32,523 nucleotides of DNA from Lachnospiraceae bacterium (GCA_024696615.1 JAILGS010000042.1:1-32523), one strand, 5' to 3'; positions 1-7,963 are shown, counted from the stretch's first letter. A program made the numbers and translations. Notes: a model not told the origin generated them from the letters alone.

Positions 1-104
1 TACGTAAGTAATAAGACCCCTTGTAGACGACGAGGTTGATAGGCTGCAAGTGTAAGCTAAGTAATTAGTTAAGCGGAGCAGTACTAATAGGTCGAATGAT
101 TCTC
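1..104 (+). rRNA. 23S ribosomal RNA, 3' end (partial)
   Basis: The first ~104 bases match the 3' terminal domain of bacterial 23S rRNA: GAGGTTGATAGGCTG, then GTGTAAG, then GTACTAATAGGTCGAATGA, the usual ending pattern of the gene. The 5' part lies outside the window. The exact 3' end is estimated by comparison with remembered Bacillota 23S ends and may be off by a few bases. No 5S rRNA or tRNA follows before the terminator at 223-253. Confidence 0.93.
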
Positions 105-222
105 TAAAAAATAGTACCTCAAAGGATTTGTGATCAAAAAAGGTTGTCAAATCAAAAACATTTGGTCCGAAAGGATCTTTCATATGCAGTATTTTAAGGT
201 AATTGAATAATAAAAATTCTTG

Positions 223-253
223 AACAATCCAATGATTTTGGGTTGTTTTTTTA
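223..253 (+). terminator. Rho-independent terminator of the rRNA operon
   Basis: A 10 bp stem (AACAATCCAA at 223-232 with TTGGGTTGTT at 238-247, one G-U pair) closes a 5 base loop and runs into seven T residues. It is the only terminator between the 23S gene and cheV. Confidence 0.85.
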
Positions 254-282
254 TTGTTATTTCCCATATAAAATGATATAAT
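254..282 (+). promoter_or_regulatory. Predicted sigma-A promoter of cheV
   Basis: TTGTTA (254-259) and TATAAT (277-282) are separated by 17 bases. The -35 box begins inside the T-rich tail of the rRNA terminator, so cheV has its own start point immediately after the rRNA operon. Confidence 0.65.
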
Positions 283-327
283 TCTTGTATGTAATTTAAT
301 ACATTTGTATTGGGAGGGCACAATTTC

Positions 328-1230
328 ATGGATACAAATATTTTAATGGAAAGTGGAACCAACGAACTGGAAGTTCTGGAATTCACCATCGGGAACAATC
401 ATTATGGAATCAATGTAGCGAAGGTTCGAGAAATCGTGCCTTACGCGCCAGTAACTCCTGTGCCACATGCGCATGAATGTGTTGAGGGAATATTTATGCC
501 ACGTGATACCATGATTACTGTAATTAATTTGGCTCGTGTGATTAAGGCACAGGAGTCGGATGATACGCGAAATGATATGTTTATTATTACGAATTTTAAT
601 AAACTGAATGTGGGTTTCCATGTACATAAAGTGCTGGGAATTCATCGTATCTCTTGGGCTGATATTATCACACCGGATAAGACCATCAGCACTGCTGATA
701 CAGCAATCTCCACCGGTATTGTGAAGATTGACAATAAGCTTATTATTATTCTGGATTTTGAAAGCATCGTTTCTAATATTAATCCTGAGACCGGATTGAA
801 AGTTTCTGATGTTGAAAAGCTGGGAACTAGAGAACGTTGTGATTCACCAATCGTAATGGCAGAGGATTCTCCTCTTCTTACGAAGTTGATTATGGATTCA
901 CTCCATAAGGCTGGTTATTCTGATGTTACCGCTTGTCCGAATGGACAGGCATGTTGGGATCTGTTAACCATGCTTCGGGATAATGGTTCTTACAATGAGA
1001 AGGTAAAGTGTATCATTACGGATATTGAAATGCCTCTCATGGATGGACATCGTTTAACGAAGTTGATCAAGGAAGATGAACGATTAAAGAATATTCCAGT
1101 AATTATCTTCTCTTCACTGATCGATGATCAGATGAGAGCGAAGGGCACAAGTCTGGGTGCGGATGAACAGTTGTCCAAGCCAGAGATTGGTCAATTAGTT
1201 TCTGTAATTGATCGTTTGATTGCGAAATAA
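328..1230 (+). CDS. cheV: CheV chemotaxis coupling protein (CheW domain + receiver domain)
   Basis: CheV couples chemoreceptors to the kinase CheA and can be phosphorylated for adaptation. The 300-residue product has a CheW-like domain at about residues 15-155 and a response-regulator receiver domain at about 175-300. The receiver shows the acidic pair in AEDS, the phospho-acceptor aspartate in IITDIEMPLMDG, the FSS switch serine and the conserved lysine in LSKPE. The start is ATG 328, preceded by GGGAGGG at 312-318; an in-frame TTG at 310 overlaps that ribosome binding site and is unlikely to be used. It is a single-gene unit with its own promoter and the terminator at 1245-1276. It implies a chemotactic cell, although no other che or flagellar gene is in the window. 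Confidence 0.95.
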   Translation: MDTNILMESGTNELEVLEFTIGNNHYGINVAKVREIVPYAPVTPVPHAHECVEGIFMPRDTMITVINLARVIKAQESDDTRNDMFIITNFNKLNVGFHVHKVLGIHRISWADIITPDKTISTADTAISTGIVKIDNKLIIILDFESIVSNINPETGLKVSDVEKLGTRERCDSPIVMAEDSPLLTKLIMDSLHKAGYSDVTACPNGQACWDLLTMLRDNGSYNEKVKCIITDIEMPLMDGHRLTKLIKEDERLKNIPVIIFSSLIDDQMRAKGTSLGADEQLSKPEIGQLVSVIDRLIAK

Positions 1231-1244
1231 GTAGGTTTTGAACG

Positions 1245-1276
1245 AACCGGAGTCATGTTGTGGCTCCGGTTTTTTC
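1245..1276 (+). terminator. Terminator after cheV
   Basis: An 11 bp stem (AACCGGAGTCA at 1245-1255 with TGGCTCCGGTT at 1261-1271, one G-U pair), a TGTTG loop and a run of T residues. It separates cheV from the next transcription unit. Confidence 0.92.
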
Positions 1277-1287
1277 ATTTTCGTTCG

Positions 1288-1316
1288 TTGTAGAATGCAT
1301 ACAAATATGATAAAAT
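1288..1316 (+). promoter_or_regulatory. Predicted promoter of the acidic membrane protein-hisHF unit
   Basis: TTGTAG (1288-1293), a 17 base spacer, then TAAAAT (1311-1316). It lies just after the cheV terminator and about 50 bases before the next start codon. Confidence 0.55.
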
Positions 1317-1363
1317 AGAGTGATTATGAAGTGAAATCTTAATTCTATGGGGAGGTGACAGAC

Positions 1364-3508
1364 GTGGCAAACAATAACGAAGAAGATTATCTTGATCAAT
1401 TGCTGAAGTCCGTTACACAGAATAAGAATATTTCCGTGGATGAGTTAATGAATACTCAGTCTCCAATGCAAGTTCCAGAAGAACAATTGACTTCCAGTGC
1501 ACAACCAGGTGTTTCGGACGATGTTTACGCACAGATGATGATGTCACCGAATCGTGTGGAGGAGAATTATTTGGATCAACAGTTACAGGATTTGATGAAT
1601 CCTGGGGCAAATGTTCCCAATGTTGTTCCTACAGCTCCAGTGGAGATGGTATCGGATGCGGATCTTATGTCCATGGCTGAACCGAAGGAGATGCCCCATA
1701 TTGAACTTACGAATGAAGATGTGATGGTATCTGATTCCCCAGAGCAGGAAGAAGATATGGTGGATGATTATATTCATCAGGTTCTTCTGTCCGAGGAAGA
1801 TGAAACTGTGCTTGCAACGGATGCAGATCCTACTACGAACATGGAGTCCGTAGTAGAGCCAGTAACAGAGCCAGTGATGGATCAGTCCCAAGACTCAGAG
1901 AAGTTAGAAGGTCTTAGTGCCAAAGAGGAGCTTGAGGGCTTTGGTGGGGATGAACATTTAGAAGAGCAGTTCATGGAAGGATTTGGTGGAGAAGAAGAAC
2001 CTTCCGTGGAAGAAACCAAATATATCGATGTGTCCGAAGGCGGAGATGAAGCCGCTTCGTTAAATTTAATTAATGCCCTGGATGATATCATTAGTGATGT
2101 GAATGATGAAGTGAAGGCGGAAGCTGAAGCGGAGAAGGAACGGGCTAAGAAAGAGGAAGACGCCCAGGCTGCGGCGGAAGAAGAAGCGAAGAAGGCTTCT
2201 GAGATTGATCCTGCCTCTTTGGATGATGAGATGAAAGAACTCTTAGGAATGGATGAGAATGGGGATCTAAGCTCTATGTCCACCGGAGAGTTAAGTGATG
2301 ATGAGATTGCTCAGATTTCTGCAATGCAGGAAGCAAGTCTAAAAGAGCAGGAAATGATTGCGGAAGAAGAAGCTCAGGCTGCACTGGAAGCTGCGATGGC
2401 CCTTCAGGAATCTTCCGATAATGCTGAGGATAAGAATTCCCCAGAACTTACCTTAAATCCAGAGGGAGATTTATCCGGACTGGAGGATATTCCAGATCTT
2501 GATGCCAAGGAAAGTAACACGACTGGAGGAAGTGGTGGTGAACTTGGTAGTGCACAGGCTGTGGCAGAAGAACTGGATGAAGTAATTCAGAAAGCCAAAA
2601 AGCCTGGACTTCTTGCGAAGATCCTTGGACTGTTAAAAAAGAATAAATCCCAGGGAGAAGATGCTGGAAGTAGTGAAGCTAAGGATGAGAACCAGAAGAT
2701 CTTAGAAGAACTCTATGATGCGGACGGCAATCTGATTGAGAATAAGAAACCTGTAAAGAAGGGATTTTTCGCCTTTTTGGATGCCATTGCCGAGGATGAT
2801 TCCGAAGAGGAAGTAAAGCCAAAGGCCGAGGGAGAAGAGGGCGAAGAAGGCGGCAAAAAGAAGAAAAAGAAAGAAAAGAAGCCGAAGGAACCAAAGAAAA
2901 AGAAAGAGAAGAAGCCAAAGCCACCAAAACCACCAAAGCCTAAGAAGGAGAAACCACCGAAGGAACCTACGGATCCCAAGGATATTGTACATATTCGTCC
3001 TATCGGACTTTTTGTGATTGTGTTGATTGTGGGAAGTACGGTAGCGTACCTATTCTTTACCACGGTGTCCTTTGGATATACCAGAACCATGAATTCTGCC
3101 ACCTACTATATGGTGGACAAGAATTACAACAAGGCCTGGGATTGGATTGCTGGCGTGGAGCCAAAGAACGAAGCGGACAAGGAATTAAAGGAACGCATTA
3201 CCTGTATCATGTATGTACAGCACAAATATAATGCATACGGTCGGTATTCCGATCTTCATATGGATTATGAAGCGTTAAGTGCACTGATCACAGGTATTGA
3301 TGAATATGAAAGACATTATGAAGAAGCTACCTTGTTAGGTGTAAGCGCTGATTTAGATGCAATTCGCATCAAAATTTTAGATGTCTTAAGTGTGAAGTAT
3401 GGCATCTCCGATGAGATGGCCCACACATTTGCAGGGTTATATAATAGTGACTATGCATCTTATCAGGAAATTATTACGAATTATTCAAACTTGGAGGAGA
3501 CACCATGA
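1364..3508 (+). CDS. Large acidic, mostly disordered single-pass membrane protein of unknown function
   Basis: I do not recognise this 714-residue protein. Residues 1-480 are rich in Glu, Asp, Ser and Ala and look disordered. Three copies of a short motif [ED]-[DN]-Y-[LI]-x-Q-x-L occur near residues 8, 68 and 135 (DYLDQLL, NYLDQQL, DYIHQVL), and a GFGG-E motif occurs twice near 192-210. A Lys/Pro/Glu block (about 485-540) precedes one transmembrane helix at about 546-566, followed by a ~148-residue C-terminal domain with helical, TPR-like character, presumably outside the membrane. The start is taken as GTG 1364 because GGAGG (1351-1355) sits 8 bases upstream; the earlier GTG at 1355 overlaps that site. 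Its stop overlaps hisH (ATGA), so it is probably co-translated with the histidine genes, although nothing in it suggests histidine synthesis. Confidence 0.8.
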   Translation: MANNNEEDYLDQLLKSVTQNKNISVDELMNTQSPMQVPEEQLTSSAQPGVSDDVYAQMMMSPNRVEENYLDQQLQDLMNPGANVPNVVPTAPVEMVSDADLMSMAEPKEMPHIELTNEDVMVSDSPEQEEDMVDDYIHQVLLSEEDETVLATDADPTTNMESVVEPVTEPVMDQSQDSEKLEGLSAKEELEGFGGDEHLEEQFMEGFGGEEEPSVEETKYIDVSEGGDEAASLNLINALDDIISDVNDEVKAEAEAEKERAKKEEDAQAAAEEEAKKASEIDPASLDDEMKELLGMDENGDLSSMSTGELSDDEIAQISAMQEASLKEQEMIAEEEAQAALEAAMALQESSDNAEDKNSPELTLNPEGDLSGLEDIPDLDAKESNTTGGSGGELGSAQAVAEELDEVIQKAKKPGLLAKILGLLKKNKSQGEDAGSSEAKDENQKILEELYDADGNLIENKKPVKKGFFAFLDAIAEDDSEEEVKPKAEGEEGEEGGKKKKKKEKKPKEPKKKKEKKPKPPKPPKPKKEKPPKEPTDPKDIVHIRPIGLFVIVLIVGSTVAYLFFTTVSFGYTRTMNSATYYMVDKNYNKAWDWIAGVEPKNEADKELKERITCIMYVQHKYNAYGRYSDLHMDYEALSALITGIDEYERHYEEATLLGVSADLDAIRIKILDVLSVKYGISDEMAHTFAGLYNSDYASYQEIITNYSNLEETP

Positions 3509-4110
3509 TAGCTTTAATCGATTATGATGCTGGCAATACGAAGAGTGCCTTAAAGGCCATCGAAGCCATAGGAAAGGAAGCCGTGTTAACCAGGGATCCG
3601 AAAGTGATTCTTGCTGCGGACCATGTAATCCTTCCCGGAGTGGGAGCATTTGGAGATGCCATGGGCAATCTTTGCAAATATCATATGGATGAAGTGATTC
3701 ATGAAGTGATCGATAAGAAGACTCCATTTCTTGGAATCTGTGTCGGATTACAGTTACTATTTGAAGATAGTGAAGAAACTAAGGGTGTGAAAGGTCTTGG
3801 AATTCTTCCGGGACATATTTTAAAGATCCCGGCTTCGGGGGATATGAAGATTCCGCATATGGGATGGAATTCATTACATTTGCCTAGGGAATCCAGATTA
3901 TTCCAGGGAATTCCGGAAGAGACCTATGTATATTTCGTTCATTCCTACTATTTACATGCGGATTGCGAAGATATGGTGACGGCTACCACCGAGTATGGAA
4001 CCCATATTCATGCGGCTGTGGAGAAGGATAATGTCTTTGCAGTGCAGTTCCATCCAGAGAAGAGTAGCGATATGGGACTGAAGATTTTATCCAATTTTGT
4101 GTCATTGTAG
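3505..4110 (+). CDS. hisH: Imidazole glycerol phosphate synthase, glutaminase subunit HisH
   Basis: HisH hydrolyses glutamine and passes ammonia to HisF to make imidazole glycerol phosphate (histidine pathway) and AICAR (to purines). The 201-residue protein is a class I glutamine amidotransferase with nucleophile Cys79 in [10 protein letters not shown] and the His183/Glu185 pair in QFHPEKS, a complete catalytic triad. Length is normal. ATG 3505 overlaps the stop of the upstream acidic protein and is served by GGAGGAG at 3493-3499, which lies inside that upstream gene. hisF follows 10 bases downstream. Only hisH and hisF of the pathway are here, so the rest of the histidine genes must be elsewhere. 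Confidence 0.96.
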   Translation: MIALIDYDAGNTKSALKAIEAIGKEAVLTRDPKVILAADHVILPGVGAFGDAMGNLCKYHMDEVIHEVIDKKTPFLGICVGLQLLFEDSEETKGVKGLGILPGHILKIPASGDMKIPHMGWNSLHLPRESRLFQGIPEETYVYFVHSYYLHADCEDMVTATTEYGTHIHAAVEKDNVFAVQFHPEKSSDMGLKILSNFVSL

Positions 4111-4120
4111 GAGGCTTTCA

Positions 4121-4882
4121 ATGTTTACGAAGAGAATTATTCCTTGCTTGGATTGTAAGGATGGACGCGTGGTAAAGGGCACGAATTTTGTGAATTTGCG
4201 GGATGCGGGTGATCCTGTGGAAGTTGCCATGAATTATGACCGCTCCGGTGCGGATGAAGTGGTATTTTTGGATATTACTGCCACGAGTGATGGCAGGGAT
4301 ACGGCAGTGGAACTGGCAAGAAAAGTAGCTGAGAAATTGTTTATTCCTTTCACCATCGGCGGTGGAATTCGTAGTGTGGATGATTTTAAGAAATTATTGC
4401 GTGAAGGTGCGGATAAGATTGCCATTAATTCGGCTGCGATTTTAAATCCAACGCTGATTTCAGAAGCTGCGGATAAGTTCGGAAGCCAGTGTGTGGTAGT
4501 GGCTATTGATGCGAAGCGTCGGGCGGATGGAAGTGGGTGGAATATCTTCCGTAGCGGCGGACGAATTGATACGGGACTGGATGCCATTGAATGGGCCAAG
4601 AAGGCTGCATCCCTTGGTGCCGGTGAAATTTTATTAACCAGTATGGATTGTGATGGAACCAAGGCGGGTTATGATATTGAATTAACCAAGCTGGTTTCTT
4701 CCAGTGTTTCCATTCCTGTGATTGCCTCTGGTGGTGCAGGAACCATGGAACATTTTAAGGATGCATTGACGGAAGGCGGCGCAGATGCTGCTCTTGCGGC
4801 TTCTTTGTTCCATTATAAGGAAATTGAGATGAAGGATTTAAAGGATTATCTTGCCAAGGAAGGAATTTCTGTACGAAGATAG
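4121..4882 (+). CDS. hisF: Imidazole glycerol phosphate synthase, cyclase subunit HisF
   Basis: HisF is the (beta-alpha)8 barrel cyclase that joins HisH-derived ammonia to PRFAR. The 253-residue product begins [11 protein letters not shown] and carries both catalytic aspartates, Asp11 (PCLDCKDG) and Asp130 ([10 protein letters not shown]), plus phosphate-binding loops such as FTIGGGIRS and IASGGAG. The start is ATG 4121, with TAGGAGG overlapping the hisH stop; a longer frame beginning at 4097 lies inside hisH and is not needed. It forms a functional pair with hisH. It is followed by an unusual hairpin-rich segment before ung. Confidence 0.97.
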   Translation: MFTKRIIPCLDCKDGRVVKGTNFVNLRDAGDPVEVAMNYDRSGADEVVFLDITATSDGRDTAVELARKVAEKLFIPFTIGGGIRSVDDFKKLLREGADKIAINSAAILNPTLISEAADKFGSQCVVVAIDAKRRADGSGWNIFRSGGRIDTGLDAIEWAKKAASLGAGEILLTSMDCDGTKAGYDIELTKLVSSSVSIPVIASGGAGTMEHFKDALTEGGADAALAASLFHYKEIEMKDLKDYLAKEGISVRR

Positions 4883-4883
4883 G

Positions 4884-5036
4884 ATGCGCACGGATTCGGA
4901 CAGGAATTTGTCTGCTGAAGCAGAACCGAATCCGGCGCGCAAGACTCACAAGCGAGTCTTGACGAAGGAAGATCGTAGGAACATCCTACGAAGAAGATAC
5001 GAGTATTGTAGGAACATAGGGTGGAGTGTAGAATGA
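4884..5036 (+). CDS. Possible 50-residue basic small protein encoded across three hairpins
   Basis: An open frame starts at ATG 4884, one base after the hisF stop, and ends at TGA 5034-5036, overlapping the ung start (ATGA). The product would be Arg/Lys-rich, with RKTHKRVL and RRNILRRR stretches. I recognise no family. GAAGAT just before the start is only a poor ribosome binding site. The frame runs through three hairpins and an imperfect duplication, so it could simply be structured spacer DNA that lacks stop codons by chance. The tight junctions on both sides are the main argument that it is translated. Confidence 0.3.
   Translation: MRTDSDRNLSAEAEPNPARKTHKRVLTKEDRRNILRRRYEYCRNIGWSVE
4891..4990 (+). 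repeat. Cluster of three hairpins between hisF and ung
   Basis: Hairpin 1 pairs CGGATTCGG (4891-4899) with CCGAATCCG (4926-4934) and encloses a small TCTGC/GCAGA hairpin. Hairpin 2 pairs CAAGACTC (4940-4947) with GAGTCTTG (4954-4961) and is a copy of the palindrome at 12024-12047. Hairpin 3 pairs CGTAGGA (4974-4980) with TCCTACG (4984-4990). None has a T run, so these are not terminators. GTAGGAACAT recurs at 4975-4984 and 5008-5017. Confidence 0.75.
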
Positions 5037-5707
5037 GCGGGATTACAGGTGCCTGGGAAGAGGCATTACGACCAGAATTTTCAAAACCATATTATGCCAA
5101 TTTATTTCAACGGGTGAAGGAAGAGTATTCAAAATACCCAGTCTATCCTCCTGCGGATGAAATCTTTAATGCATTTCATTTTACTCCTTTAGAAGAAGTA
5201 AAAGTTGTGATTATCGGTCAGGATCCATATCATGAACCGGGCCAGGCCCATGGATTATGTTTTTCCGTGAAGCCGGATGTAAAGATTCCCCCTTCCTTAG
5301 TAAATATTTATAAGGAATTACATCGGGATCTGGGTTGTACCATTCCGAATCACGGTTGTCTTACCAAATGGGCCAAGCAGGGAGTACTGCTTCTTAATAC
5401 CGTATTAACTGTGCGGGCTCATGAAGCCAATTCCCATAAAGAGATTGGTTGGGAAGAATTTACGGATGCGGCGATTCGAGTGTTAAATGAGGTGGATCGT
5501 CCCATCGTATTCATGCTCTGGGGAGCGCCTGCCCAGAAGAAGGCGAGAATGCTTCATAATCCCAAGCATTTGGTGTTAAAAACATCCCATCCAAGCCCAC
5601 TTTCCGTATATCGAGGATTTGATGGATGCGGTCATTTTAGTGAGGCTAATCGCTTTTTAGAAAGCCAGGGACTTACGCCAATCGATTGGCAGATTGACTC
5701 CTTATAA
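5033..5707 (+). CDS. ung: Uracil-DNA glycosylase (family 1)
   Basis: Ung removes uracil from DNA as the first step of base excision repair. The 224-residue protein has the water-activating motif GQDPYH with the catalytic Asp, the uracil-recognition region (HGLCFSV and LLLNTVLTV) and the HPSPLS DNA-intercalation motif. Length is typical. I chose ATG 5033 because GGGTGGAG at 5019-5026 is correctly spaced and because homologues begin close to this point; the in-frame GTG at 5021 would lie inside that ribosome binding site. The start overlaps the stop of the small frame at 4884-5036. It may be transcribed with hisHF. Confidence 0.96.
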   Translation: MSGITGAWEEALRPEFSKPYYANLFQRVKEEYSKYPVYPPADEIFNAFHFTPLEEVKVVIIGQDPYHEPGQAHGLCFSVKPDVKIPPSLVNIYKELHRDLGCTIPNHGCLTKWAKQGVLLLNTVLTVRAHEANSHKEIGWEEFTDAAIRVLNEVDRPIVFMLWGAPAQKKARMLHNPKHLVLKTSHPSPLSVYRGFDGCGHFSEANRFLESQGLTPIDWQIDSL

Positions 5708-5720
5708 GGTGGGAAAATAC

Positions 5721-5949
5721 TTTACATTTGCACGAATCTTTGATAATCTATGATTGTTTCATTGATGGACTGTAATTCTTATGGATATGTTGCTTACTTG
5801 TGGATCGTTCCTAGGAGATAGGAAGAATGAGAAGCCATGGGAATTGTTGGGAACAGTACGGATTTTGTGGGATTGAATAACGAAGGATCATAAGCTTGTT
5901 AAGGATTAGAATCGCGAGAGGGATTCTAATTGTTGACGAGCTTTTTTTA
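5721..5949 (+). ncRNA. Candidate small RNA or long ung 3' UTR, ending in a strong terminator
   Basis: The 344 bases between ung and recA have no convincing reading frame. A weak promoter (TTTACA at 5721-5726, 17 base spacer, TAATCT at 5744-5749) and the terminator at 5892-5948 would frame an RNA of about 190 bases. An internal hairpin pairs TTCCTA (5808-5813) with TAGGAA (5819-5824). I could not match it to 6S RNA, SRP RNA or any other named RNA. The simpler reading is that this is the 3' untranslated end of the ung transcript. Confidence 0.3.
5892..5948 (+). terminator. Long-stem terminator upstream of recA
   Basis: A perfect 9 bp inner stem (ATTAGAATC at 5905-5913 with GATTCTAAT at 5922-5930) extends outward through mostly paired bases to AAGCT (5892-5896) with AGCTT (5939-5943), about 20 bp in all, followed by a T run. 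It insulates recA from the ung side. Confidence 0.88.
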
Positions 5950-5983
5950 TCGAACAAATTTTCTGTTTTTTTATGAAAATGTA

Positions 5984-6012
5984 TTGACACTTAAAAATTT
6001 TTATAATATGAT
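5984..6012 (+). promoter_or_regulatory. recA promoter
   Basis: A consensus -35 TTGACA (5984-5989) and -10 TATGAT (6007-6012) are 17 bases apart. A TATAAT at 6002-6007 is closer to consensus but only 12 bases from the -35, so TATGAT is preferred. Transcription would start near 6019, just before the LexA box. Confidence 0.75.
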
Positions 6013-6024
6013 ATGAACATGTCA

Positions 6025-6038
6025 CGAACGAATGTTCG
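6025..6038. promoter_or_regulatory. LexA (DinR) SOS box of recA
   Basis: CGAACGAATGTTCG is a perfect palindromic half-site pair of the GAAC-N4-GTTC type known for Gram-positive LexA. It covers the predicted start of the recA transcript, so bound LexA would block transcription until DNA damage causes LexA cleavage. Confidence 0.9.
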
Positions 6039-6051
6039 AAAGGAGAATAAT

Positions 6052-7131
6052 ATGGCACAGGATGAAAAGTTAAGAGCATTGGATGCAGCGATTGCGAATA
6101 TCGAGAAGGCGTATGGTAAGCATACTGTAATGAAGTTGGGTGATTCTGCAGCTGATATGAATATTGAAACAGTACCTACAGGTTCACTTAGTCTGGATAT
6201 TGCACTTGGTGCAGGTGGTGTTCCGAAGGGACGTATCGTTGAAATCTACGGACCAGAATCTTCTGGTAAGACGACCGTTGCATTACATATGGTTGCGGAA
6301 GTTCAGAAGCGCGGTGGTATTGCAGCATTTATCGATGCAGAACATGCTTTGGATCCAGTTTATGCGAAGAATATCGGTGTAGATATCGATAATTTATATA
6401 TTTCACAGCCGGATAATGGGGAGCAGGCATTAGAGATCACAGAGACCATGGTTCGTTCTGGAGCAATTGATATTGTAATTGTGGACTCCGTTGCAGCATT
6501 GGTTCCTAAGGCCGAGATTGATGGCGATATGGGTGATTCCCATGTGGGCTTACAGGCTCGATTAATGTCCCAGGCTCTTCGTAAGTTAACCGCAGTAGTT
6601 AATAAGAACAACTGCGTGATTATCTTTATCAACCAGTTACGTGAGAAGGTTGGTGTTATGTTCGGTAATCCAGAAACCACTACGGGTGGACGTGCGTTAA
6701 AGTTCTATGCATCTGTACGTTTGGATGTACGTCGTGTGGAAGCTTTAAAGCAGGGTGGTGAAGTGATTGGTAACCATACCCGTGTGAAGGTAGTAAAGAA
6801 TAAGGTGGCTCCTCCATTTAGAGAGGCTGAATTTGATATTATGTTCGGTAAGGGTATTTCCCGTTCCGGAGATATTATTGATCTTGCTGCGAATATTGAT
6901 GTAGTGAATAAGTCCGGCGCATGGTATGCCTATAATGGGGAGAAGATCGGACAGGGCCGTGAGAATGCGAAGGTTTATTTAGAAGAGCATCCAGAGATCA
7001 TGGCTGAGATTGAGAATAAGGTTCGTGCTTTCTACAATATTGGTGCAGAAGGTAAAGCAGCAGAGACTAAGGAAGAGGCTCCTGCGAAAGCTTCTCGTGG
7101 CAAGAAGGCTGCGGACGATAGTGAGGAATAA
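6052..7131 (+). CDS. recA: Recombinase RecA
   Basis: RecA forms filaments on single-stranded DNA for strand exchange and stimulates LexA self-cleavage. The 359-residue protein has Walker A GPESSGKT (67-74), a Walker B-type strand ending in VIVDSVAAL, the LMSQALRKL and IFINQLREK core segments and a Lys/Glu-rich acidic tail. I chose ATG 6052, with AAAGGAG at 6039-6045; an in-frame ATG at 6013 would start upstream of the predicted transcript start. A LexA box covers the start of its transcript. recX begins 2 bases after the stop. Confidence 0.98.
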   Translation: MAQDEKLRALDAAIANIEKAYGKHTVMKLGDSAADMNIETVPTGSLSLDIALGAGGVPKGRIVEIYGPESSGKTTVALHMVAEVQKRGGIAAFIDAEHALDPVYAKNIGVDIDNLYISQPDNGEQALEITETMVRSGAIDIVIVDSVAALVPKAEIDGDMGDSHVGLQARLMSQALRKLTAVVNKNNCVIIFINQLREKVGVMFGNPETTTGGRALKFYASVRLDVRRVEALKQGGEVIGNHTRVKVVKNKVAPPFREAEFDIMFGKGISRSGDIIDLAANIDVVNKSGAWYAYNGEKIGQGRENAKVYLEEHPEIMAEIENKVRAFYNIGAEGKAAETKEEAPAKASRGKKAADDSEE

Positions 7132-7133
7132 TC

Positions 7134-7745
7134 ATGCATCAGATTACTAGTATTTCTGCCCTAACAAAGCAGAAATCCAAGGTATGTATTGATCATGACA
7201 TGACCATCGCTTTATATAAGGGCGAGATTCGTCGCTTTCATATGGAAGAAGGGGGAGAATTATCGGATTCGGATTATGATGAGATTTTTCATACCATTCT
7301 TCCTAAGCGTATGAAGGAGAGAGTAGCGAATTTATTAATGCGACGTCAGATGACTCATCAGGAAGTGGTACGGAAATTAAAGGAAGGATATTATCCGGAG
7401 GATTTAATTGAAGAGACCATTGCTCTTTTTGAGAAGCATCATTATATTGATGATGCGAATTATAGTGAATCCTTCTTAACCTTTCGGAATCGAAATAAGA
7501 GTAAGAAGCAGCTTCAACAGGATTTGTTAAAGAAGGGAGTGGATCGGGAAACCATTGCCTCTGCTTTAGAAGAAAGTGATGTGGATGATGGAGAGACCAT
7601 TCGAATCTTGATGCGGAAGAAACATTTTGATCCGAAAGAGGCAACGAAGGAAGAACGCCAGAAATTTTGTATGTCTTTGATGAGAAAGGGATTTTCCTAT
7701 GAAACTATTTCCAAAATCGTGGGAGAGTCCTATGAATCCATGTAA
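7134..7745 (+). CDS. recX: Regulatory protein RecX
   Basis: RecX binds RecA filaments and limits their activity. The 203-residue product shows the family's repeated three-helix modules: LLMRRQMTHQEVVRKL, IDDANYSESFL, SKKQLQQDLLKKGV and RKGFSYETISKIV. The N-terminal ~60 residues form a beta-rich extension, common in Bacillota RecX. ATG 7134 lies 2 bases after the recA stop, with GAGGAA inside the recA end as ribosome binding site, so the two are co-transcribed and SOS-induced together. A long hairpin without a T run follows. Confidence 0.92.
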   Translation: MHQITSISALTKQKSKVCIDHDMTIALYKGEIRRFHMEEGGELSDSDYDEIFHTILPKRMKERVANLLMRRQMTHQEVVRKLKEGYYPEDLIEETIALFEKHHYIDDANYSESFLTFRNRNKSKKQLQQDLLKKGVDRETIASALEESDVDDGETIRILMRKKHFDPKEATKEERQKFCMSLMRKGFSYETISKIVGESYESM

Positions 7746-7760
7746 GATAGAGATCGGTCT

Positions 7761-7806
7761 TTGTTTTAACTTAGTCGGAGCTTGTACCCCGACTGAGTTA
7801 AAACAA
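7761..7806. repeat. 18 bp inverted repeat downstream of recX
   Basis: Bases 7761-7778 (TTGTTTTAACTTAGTCGG) pair with 7789-7806 through 18 positions with a single G-T mismatch and a 10 base loop. There is no T run on either side, so it is not a classical terminator. It could mark the 3' end of the recAX message by stabilising it, or be a remnant of a small palindromic element. Confidence 0.75.
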
Positions 7807-7896
7807 GTCATACGCTGTCCTGACAGGGGGATGAATTGTCTATAATGATATAAGTTAGTCATACTTATTTGGCGAAAAGAATCGAAACTAATGAGA

Positions 7897-7934
7897 GGGA
7901 ATTGTGTGGTATTTAGTAAATTTGCACAATTCCC
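7897..7934. repeat. 10 bp inverted repeat abutting the rny promoter
   Basis: GGGAATTGTG (7897-7906) pairs perfectly with CACAATTCCC (7925-7934), with an 18 base loop. The right arm touches the rny -35 box. A T run follows after TTGAC, so it may be a weak terminator for recX read-through, or an operator for rny. Confidence 0.6.
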
Positions 7935-7963
7935 TTGACTTTTTTATGTAAATCCTTTAATAT
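7935..7963 (+). promoter_or_regulatory. Predicted rny promoter
   Basis: TTGACT (7935-7940), a 17 base spacer and TAATAT (7958-7963), about 50 bases ahead of the rny start codon. Confidence 0.65.

Noticed and set aside
105-222. 5S rRNA or tRNA after 23S
   Set aside because: AT-rich sequence without the 5S core or a cloverleaf.
2713-3102. 129-residue minus-strand frame rich in Phe and Gly, opposite the Lys/Pro/Glu block
   Set aside because: It is the mirror of low-complexity Lys and Glu codons in the acidic membrane protein; no ribosome binding site or family similarity.
4234-4662. 142-residue minus-strand frame inside hisF
   Set aside because: Antisense shadow of a strongly conserved gene.
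6013-6051. N-terminal extension of RecA from ATG 6013
   Set aside because: It would start before the predicted transcript start and encode residues absent from RecA; ATG 6052 has a correct ribosome binding site.
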